Origin: Oscillospiraceae bacterium
GTDB lineage: Bacteria; Bacillota; Clostridia; Oscillospirales; Ruminococcaceae
Reading direction: 5' to 3'
DNA: 10,538 nt
Assembly: GCA_029240015.1 (NCBI GenBank)
Contig: JARBTU010000036.1
Span: 1 to 10,538 of the forward strand
Shown: positions 6,227 to 10,538 of the stretch, piece after piece
Layout: every line of letters begins with the position of its first letter
Position numbering within the stretch: position 1 is the first letter of the stretch
Made by a program: the position numbers and the translations under genes
The notes under the pieces: generated by a model
The model's input: only the letters and a program-made list of their open reading frames with translations
Told to the model about the DNA's origin: nothing
Database searches by the model: none

Positions 6227-6382
6227 AAATCTATCTTCATGATAAGAGAAAATCAAAATCATGCGTAATTTTGAAAATAGTTATACTATTTTTGAGAAAT
6301 AAGCTTAATTATGACAAAAAAGTATTTTTAACTTGCAATTTTTATGGAATGTCACGAAATACAAAAATCCTGCTAAACAAGC

Positions 6383-6411
6383 TTTATACTTAAGGTTAAA
6401 TAGTGTATAAT
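6383..6411 (+). promoter_or_regulatory. Proximal glnA promoter
   Basis: TTTATA (6383-6388), 17 bp, TATAAT (6406-6411). The predicted start is near 6418, giving a leader of only about 14 bases. The GGGGG ribosome binding site (6421-6425) is weak and could sit partly in the loop of an AATG/CATT hairpin (6418-6431). Confidence 0.55.
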
Positions 6412-6431
6412 AAAACAAATGGGGGTTCATT

Positions 6432-7751
6432 ATGAATTATACGATTACAGAAGTTTTGCGGTTCGTTGATGAAAATGATGTGAAGTTTATTCGACTTGCG
6501 TTTTGCGATATATTCGGGACACAGAAAAATATATCCATTATGCCGAGTGAACTGCCACGTGCTTTTGAAAGCGGCATATCTTTTGATGCTTCAGCCGTCA
6601 AAGGTTTTATGAATATAGAAGAATCGGATTTGTTTTTGTTCCCCGATCCTAACACACTGGCGATTCTTCCATGGCGTCCTTCCCAAGGAAGAGTAGTGCG
6701 GTTTTTTTGCGATATCAAGCACAGCGATGGCTCTGCTTATGAGGGAGACGGAAGGAATATACTCAAAATTGCAGTGGACAGAGCGAAAAAAATGAACTTC
6801 CAATGCAAGTTCGGGACTGAATGCGAATTTTATCTTTTTGATTTGGACGAACAGGGGAATCCCACAGACAAACCGCATGATAACGCGGGGTACTTGGATA
6901 TTGCTCCGATGGACAAATGTGAAAATGTCCGAAGAGAGATTTGTTTGACACTGGAGCAAATGGGGATCGTACCTGAAGCTTCGCATCATGAGCAAGGGCC
7001 GGGACAGAACGAGGTCGATTTCAAATATAGCGATGCGCTTTTTGCTGCAGATAATCTTGTAACGTTTAAGTCTGTTGTCAAGACGATTGCCGCAAGGAAC
7101 GGAACCCATGCATCATTTATGCCAAAGCCGATTCAAAACAAAAGCGGAAACGGACTTCATATTAATATTTCACTTTTTAAGAATGGATTAAATATATTTA
7201 AAAACAGTTCGGAAGAGCATTCCAAAGACGCTGAGAGCTTTATTGCAGGCGTTATGAGAAGAATTAATGAGATTTCCTTGATTTTAAATCCATTGAACAA
7301 CTCTTACCAAAGGCTGGGTTCTTTTGAGGCACCGAAATATGTTTCATGGTCACACCACAATCGTTCCCAGTTGATTAGAATTCCTGCCGAAAAGGGAGAA
7401 TATGCAAGGATGGAGTTAAGGTCCCCCGATCCGTCGTGCAATCCTTATTTTGCTTTTGCCTTACTCATTCATGCGGGGCTTGAAGGGATTAAAGACAAAC
7501 GAAATCTTGAAGGTTTCTGCGATTCTAATCTATATGAATTGGATGAAAACGAGAAAAGTAAGTTTGAAAGACTTCCGGAGAATCTTAACGAAGCTATTCA
7601 TATAGCAAGTTCGAGTACATTCTTAAAAGAAATTCTCCCACAAAGAACGATAGAAAAGTTTATAGAAGACCGGAAAAATGACTGGAATAGATATGAGAAA
7701 GAAGCAGACAAGCAGTCTTTTGAACACGAGGTATATTTTTATACGATATAA
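6432..7751 (+). CDS. glnA: Glutamine synthetase type I (GSI), short alpha-like form
   Basis: A 439-residue glutamine synthetase. The length fits the GSI-alpha type, and I see no adenylylation-site segment of the beta type. Active-site elements are present: Asp52 in FDASAVKGF (the usual form is FDGSSIxGF), metal ligands in TECEF (Glu130, Glu132), HHEQGPGQNE (Glu187, Glu194), GLHIN (His243), the flap Glu299 in SFEAP, NRS (Arg311) and RMELRSPDPS (Glu328, Arg330). It should therefore be catalytic although divergent in the Asp52 loop. The C-terminus ends EVYFYTI, unlike the usual GSI tail. The ATG at 6432 follows GGGGG by 6 bases. An ANTAR regulator gene follows 54 bp after the stop with no terminator, so the two are very likely cotranscribed. 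The type III synthetase is divergent to it. Confidence 0.95.
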   Translation: MNYTITEVLRFVDENDVKFIRLAFCDIFGTQKNISIMPSELPRAFESGISFDASAVKGFMNIEESDLFLFPDPNTLAILPWRPSQGRVVRFFCDIKHSDGSAYEGDGRNILKIAVDRAKKMNFQCKFGTECEFYLFDLDEQGNPTDKPHDNAGYLDIAPMDKCENVRREICLTLEQMGIVPEASHHEQGPGQNEVDFKYSDALFAADNLVTFKSVVKTIAARNGTHASFMPKPIQNKSGNGLHINISLFKNGLNIFKNSSEEHSKDAESFIAGVMRRINEISLILNPLNNSYQRLGSFEAPKYVSWSHHNRSQLIRIPAEKGEYARMELRSPDPSCNPYFAFALLIHAGLEGIKDKRNLEGFCDSNLYELDENEKSKFERLPENLNEAIHIASSSTFLKEILPQRTIEKFIEDRKNDWNRYEKEADKQSFEHEVYFYTI

Positions 7752-7805
7752 ATAAATGCAGTGAAGATAGAAGATATAAGAGTGATTTTGTGAGGAAGTG
7801 GTTGT

Positions 7806-8375
7806 TTGGAAAATATTTTGGTTGTATCAAGTTCCGATAAAGGAATAAATTTTTTATCCAGCCTTCTGAAAAACAACTCTGATGCTTCGATTGTTTCTGC
7901 AAAAAGTGGAGGAGAAGCAAGAAGGCTTCTGAATGAAAATGAATTTGATTTAGTGATTGTCAATACTCCTCTTACCGATGAATTCGGGCATGAATTAAGC
8001 TGCATGGTCACAGATTCAAGCAACGCCGGTGTAATTGCCATTGTAAAGAATGAAATCGCTGATGATGTTGCCGAAAAGGTTGAAGAAAGCGGGGTTTTCG
8101 TAGTTCCGAAACCTCTCAGTGCGCCTTTTTTTTATCAAGCGCTAAGGCTGGTTTCTGCTTCACGCAGAAGAGTTCTGGGGCTTAAGAATGAAAACATAAA
8201 GCTCCAGACAAAAATAGAAGAGATTCGCCTGATTGACAGGGCAAAATGCGTGTTGATTGAATATTTAAAAATGACCGAACCACAAGCGCACAGATATATT
8301 GAAAAACAAGCAATGGATATGAGAAAATCAAGGAAAGATATTGCAGAGGGTATTTTAAATACATACGAAAGCTGA
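7806..8375 (+). CDS. Pseudo-receiver/ANTAR RNA-binding antiterminator (NitR/AmiR/NasR-like)
   Basis: A 189-residue cytoplasmic regulator. Residues 1-118 fold as a CheY-like receiver (ILVVSSSDKG at the start, PKPLS near the end with Lys102). The phosphoacceptor Asp is replaced by Asn53 (LVIVNTPL), the acidic pair is replaced by SSS (8-10), and the conserved Thr/Ser is not evident, so phosphorylation control is unlikely. Residues about 122-142 form a basic, charged coiled-coil-like linker. Residues about 143-186 are an ANTAR domain (RAKCVLIEYLKMTEPQAHR, then AMDMRKSRKDIAEGIL). ANTAR proteins bind hexaloop RNA hairpins and prevent termination. The TTG start is forced: an in-frame stop lies at 7791, and AGGAAG (7793-7798) is 7 bases upstream. 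From memory, a comparable glnA-nitR pair exists in solvent-forming clostridia. The likely input is the synthetase or glutamine status, which is inference. Confidence 0.9.
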   Translation: MENILVVSSSDKGINFLSSLLKNNSDASIVSAKSGGEARRLLNENEFDLVIVNTPLTDEFGHELSCMVTDSSNAGVIAIVKNEIADDVAEKVEESGVFVVPKPLSAPFFYQALRLVSASRRRVLGLKNENIKLQTKIEEIRLIDRAKCVLIEYLKMTEPQAHRYIEKQAMDMRKSRKDIAEGILNTYES

Positions 8376-8423
8376 TTTTTGGGATCGTATTTAAAAAGTA
8401 AATGAAAAGTTGATGATGTATTC

Positions 8424-8476
8424 AATGGTGTCAGGGCCCCTCTGATTATTGATCAAGGGGATTTTGACACCATTTT
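8424..8476 (+). terminator. Long structured hairpin, probable terminator of the glnA-ANTAR unit
   Basis: The outer stem AATGGTGTCA (8424-8433) pairs perfectly with TGACACCATT (8465-8474). After a small internal loop, CCCCT (8437-8441) pairs with AGGGG (8456-8460), topped by TGAT/ATCA. Only TTTT follows (8473-8476), so termination may be weak. The right arm also contains most of the -35 box of the dapF promoter. Confidence 0.6.
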
Positions 8477-8492
8477 GCAGGAAATTTATAAA
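8464..8492 (+). promoter_or_regulatory. dapF-pyrG promoter
   Basis: TTGACA (8464-8469), 17 bp, TATAAA (8487-8492), with a predicted start near 8499. A second TTGACA at 8496-8501 lacks a good -10 at the right distance. Just past the start, AGTAC-N6-GTACT (8506-8521) forms a 5-bp inverted repeat that could be an operator or a leader hairpin. Confidence 0.7.
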
Positions 8493-8559
8493 GTTTTGAC
8501 AAATTAGTACAAGTGAGTACTTTGTAATATTTTAAAATATAAATTATAGGAGTGAAAAC

Positions 8560-9399
8560 ATGGATTTGGTTTTTACAAAGATGCATGGGTGTGGAAACGA
8601 TTATATATATTTTAATTGTTTTGAACAGCAGATCAGCAATCCGGAGGAATTGAGCATTGTTTTGTCAGACAGGCATTTTTCCATTGGAGGGGACGGTATT
8701 GTTCTTATCTGCCCATCCGATGTCGCAGATGCAAAAATGCGCATGTTCAATATGGATGGAAGCGAAGGCAAAATGTGTGGAAATGCGGTTCGCTGTGTAG
8801 GGAAGTATCTATACGACAATGGAATGGTGAATTCCTCCAATATAACAATTGAAACACTCAGCGGGGTTAAAAACCTTGAAATGTTTATAAAAGATTTTAA
8901 AGCAGTTTCTGCAAAAGTCAATATGGGCAAGGCGGAACTTGAACCAAAGAAAATACCGGTTAATTTTGATGGAGAAAATGTGATAAGCAGACCGGTGAAA
9001 ATCGGAGATAAAGAGCATGAAATTACCTGCGTTTCAATGGGGAATCCTCATTGTGTGATGTTTTGTGAGGATGTTGACGGAATTGAAATTGAAAAGGTAG
9101 GACCGGTTTTTGAGAATTTCGAACTGTTTCCTGAAAGAATCAATACCGAGTTTATAAAAGTTATTGATCATAAAACGCTTCAAATGCGTGTTTGGGAACG
9201 CGGGAGCGGGGAAACTTTAGCGTGTGGAACAGGGGCTTGTGCTGCTGCGGTTGCGGCTTGCTGCAATGGTCTTTGTGAAAAAGGAGAAGACATCACAGTT
9301 AAGCTTAAAGGCGGAGACCTGGTTATTAATTATACGGATGAGGCTGTCTTTATGACAGGCGAAGCAGTGAAAGCTTTTGAGGGGGTAGTTGCGATATGA
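8560..9399 (+). CDS. dapF: Diaminopimelate epimerase
   Basis: A 279-residue cofactor-independent racemase that converts LL-diaminopimelate to the meso form, for lysine and peptidoglycan. Both catalytic cysteines are visible: Cys73 in DGSEGKMCGNAVRC (66-79) and Cys222 in GSGETLACGTGACAA (215-229). Also conserved are the N-terminal KMHGCGNDY (7-15), GGDGIVLI (43-50) and MGNPHCV (160-166). The length is normal for the family (about 270-285). The ATG at 8560 is preceded by AGGAG (8548-8552). Its stop overlaps the start of pyrG in the sequence ATGA, so translation of the two is probably coupled. A promoter and a structured hairpin lie upstream. Confidence 0.97.
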   Translation: MDLVFTKMHGCGNDYIYFNCFEQQISNPEELSIVLSDRHFSIGGDGIVLICPSDVADAKMRMFNMDGSEGKMCGNAVRCVGKYLYDNGMVNSSNITIETLSGVKNLEMFIKDFKAVSAKVNMGKAELEPKKIPVNFDGENVISRPVKIGDKEHEITCVSMGNPHCVMFCEDVDGIEIEKVGPVFENFELFPERINTEFIKVIDHKTLQMRVWERGSGETLACGTGACAAAVAACCNGLCEKGEDITVKLKGGDLVINYTDEAVFMTGEAVKAFEGVVAI

Positions 9400-10538
9400 C
9401 AAAATATATTTTTGTGACAGGTGGAGTTGTTTCCGGTCTTGGAAAGGGAATCACAGCGGCTTCTTTAGGAAGGCTTTTAAAGGCAAGAGGACTTAAAGTT
9501 GCGGCTCAAAAATTGGATCCATACATAAATGTTGACCCTGGAACCATGAGCCCATATCAGCACGGGGAAGTGTATGTAACAGAAGACGGCGCAGAAACCG
9601 ATTTGGACTTAGGGCATTATGAGAGATTTATTGATGAAGACCTTAATAAATATTCCAATCTTACGACAGGAAAAGTTTATTGGAACGTATTGACCAAAGA
9701 AAGAAACGGAGAGTACTTGGGGGAAACAGTTCAGGTTATTCCTCATATTACCAATCAAATTAAAGAGTTTATTTATTCGGTTGGACAAAATTCCCATGCC
9801 GATATCGTGATTACGGAAATTGGCGGAACCACAGGTGACATCGAAAGTCAGCCGTTTATTGAGGCAATCAGACAGGTTTCACTTGAGGTTGGGCATGAGA
9901 ACTGCTTGTTTATTCATGTTACATTGGTTCCTTATATCAAGAGCTCAGGTGAGCATAAATCCAAGCCAACTCAGCACTCAGTTAAGGAATTGCGTGCGGT
10001 AGGAATCAACCCGAATATCATTGTTACAAGGTGTGACGAACCGATTGATGAATCAATCAAACAAAAAATATCCTTGTTCTGTAATGTAAAAAGTGATTGT
10101 GTCATTGAAAATATTACGCTTCCGGTTCTATATCAGGCACCAATCATGTTGGAGGAAAATAATTTTTCTGAAATCGTATGCCGCGAGCTTTCTCTTAACT
10201 GTAAAAAAGGTGATATGACCGAATGGATGGAGATGCTGAACCGTATAGAGAATACTCAAAAACAGGTGAAGATAGGACTTGTAGGGAAGTATGTAAAGCT
10301 TCATGATGCTTATTTATCTGTTGCAGAAGCACTGCGCCATGGTGGGTATGAGAATGGTGCGAAAGTGAAAATCAAATGGATTGATGCGGAAGATGTAAAC
10401 GATGATACCGCAAAAGATATTTTGAACGATTGCGATGGGATTCTTGTTCCTGGCGGCTTTGGAGACAGAGGCATTGAAGGGAAAATTTCTGCGGCGAGAT
10501 ATGCAAGAGAAAATAACGTTCCTTATTTGGGAATTTGC
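9396..10538 (+). CDS. pyrG: CTP synthase, 3' end beyond window
   Basis: Makes CTP from UTP using ATP and the amide of glutamine. 381 residues are visible: the complete N-terminal synthase domain and the beginning of the glutaminase domain. Motifs: TGGVVSGLGKG (8-18, ATP site), KLDPYINVDPGTM (39-51), EDGAETDLDLGHYERF (63-78), EIGGTTGDIES (141-151), then in the amidotransferase part VGKY and PGGFGDRG (352-359, oxyanion strand). The window ends exactly after Cys381 of YLGIC, which corresponds to the catalytic nucleophile cysteine of the family. The ATG at 9396 overlaps the dapF stop by four bases; GGGGG (9381-9385) lies 10 bases upstream, so the start may rely on coupling. It is a glutamine consumer placed next to glutamine synthesis genes. 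Confidence 0.97.
   Translation, partial: MTKYIFVTGGVVSGLGKGITAASLGRLLKARGLKVAAQKLDPYINVDPGTMSPYQHGEVYVTEDGAETDLDLGHYERFIDEDLNKYSNLTTGKVYWNVLTKERNGEYLGETVQVIPHITNQIKEFIYSVGQNSHADIVITEIGGTTGDIESQPFIEAIRQVSLEVGHENCLFIHVTLVPYIKSSGEHKSKPTQHSVKELRAVGINPNIIVTRCDEPIDESIKQKISLFCNVKSDCVIENITLPVLYQAPIMLEENNFSEIVCRELSLNCKKGDMTEWMEMLNRIENTQKQVKIGLVGKYVKLHDAYLSVAEALRHGGYENGAKVKIKWIDAEDVNDDTAKDILNDCDGILVPGGFGDRGIEGKISAARYARENNVPYLGIC

Noticed and set aside
6268..6295. AT-only inverted repeat AAAATAG/CTATTTT and a CodY-like AATTTTGAAAAT string before glnA
   Set aside because: The CodY match lacks a base against AATTTTCWGAAAATT, and such AT-rich matches are expected by chance here.
6591..7109. A 172-codon minus-strand open frame
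   Set aside because: Antisense to the conserved core of the type I glutamine synthetase; no initiation signals.

Overview
The window reads as a low-GC, Gram-positive, Clostridia-like chromosome segment. AT-rich intergenic DNA, strong AGGAGG-type ribosome binding sites, sigma-A-type promoters, a type III glutamine synthetase, an ANTAR-domain regulator beside a type I glutamine synthetase, and an IG-like (BIG2) VanY lipoprotein all fit that group. I cannot name the genus. Nothing looks like an insertion sequence, phage, CRISPR array, tRNA or rRNA.

Left part (1-3415), envelope genes. A DacF-type serine D-Ala-D-Ala carboxypeptidase runs leftward off the window. Divergent to it is a likely two-gene unit: a calcineurin-like metallophosphoesterase with two altered metal-site residues, and a lipoprotein with an IG-like domain followed by a VanY (M15B) zinc D,D-carboxypeptidase. 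After a terminator comes an 84-residue secreted protein with two cell-wall-binding-type repeats. Two long hairpins separate it from the convergent glutamine synthetase gene.

Middle part (3497-8375), nitrogen assimilation. The type III glutamine synthetase gene (glnN-type) is on the minus strand. The type I glutamine synthetase gene (glnA) is on the plus strand, followed 54 bp later by a pseudo-receiver/ANTAR regulator. ANTAR proteins are RNA-binding antiterminators. The glnN transcript should start with a small hairpin whose six-base loop has the A1/G4 pattern of ANTAR targets, and this hairpin shares bases with an intrinsic terminator placed before the gene. The local logic looks like this: the regulator encoded with one glutamine synthetase controls read-through into the other. 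The 773-bp divergent region also holds a perfect-consensus promoter that drives no nearby protein gene. It ends about 220 bp later at a terminator and is a candidate small RNA, which also starts with an A1/G4 hexaloop hairpin.

Right part (8376-10538), dapF and pyrG. Diaminopimelate epimerase (cell wall and lysine precursor) overlaps CTP synthase by four bases. CTP synthase consumes glutamine. It runs off the right edge, and the last codon present is its predicted glutaminase nucleophile cysteine.

All calls come from reading the sequence; no database search or folding program was run.
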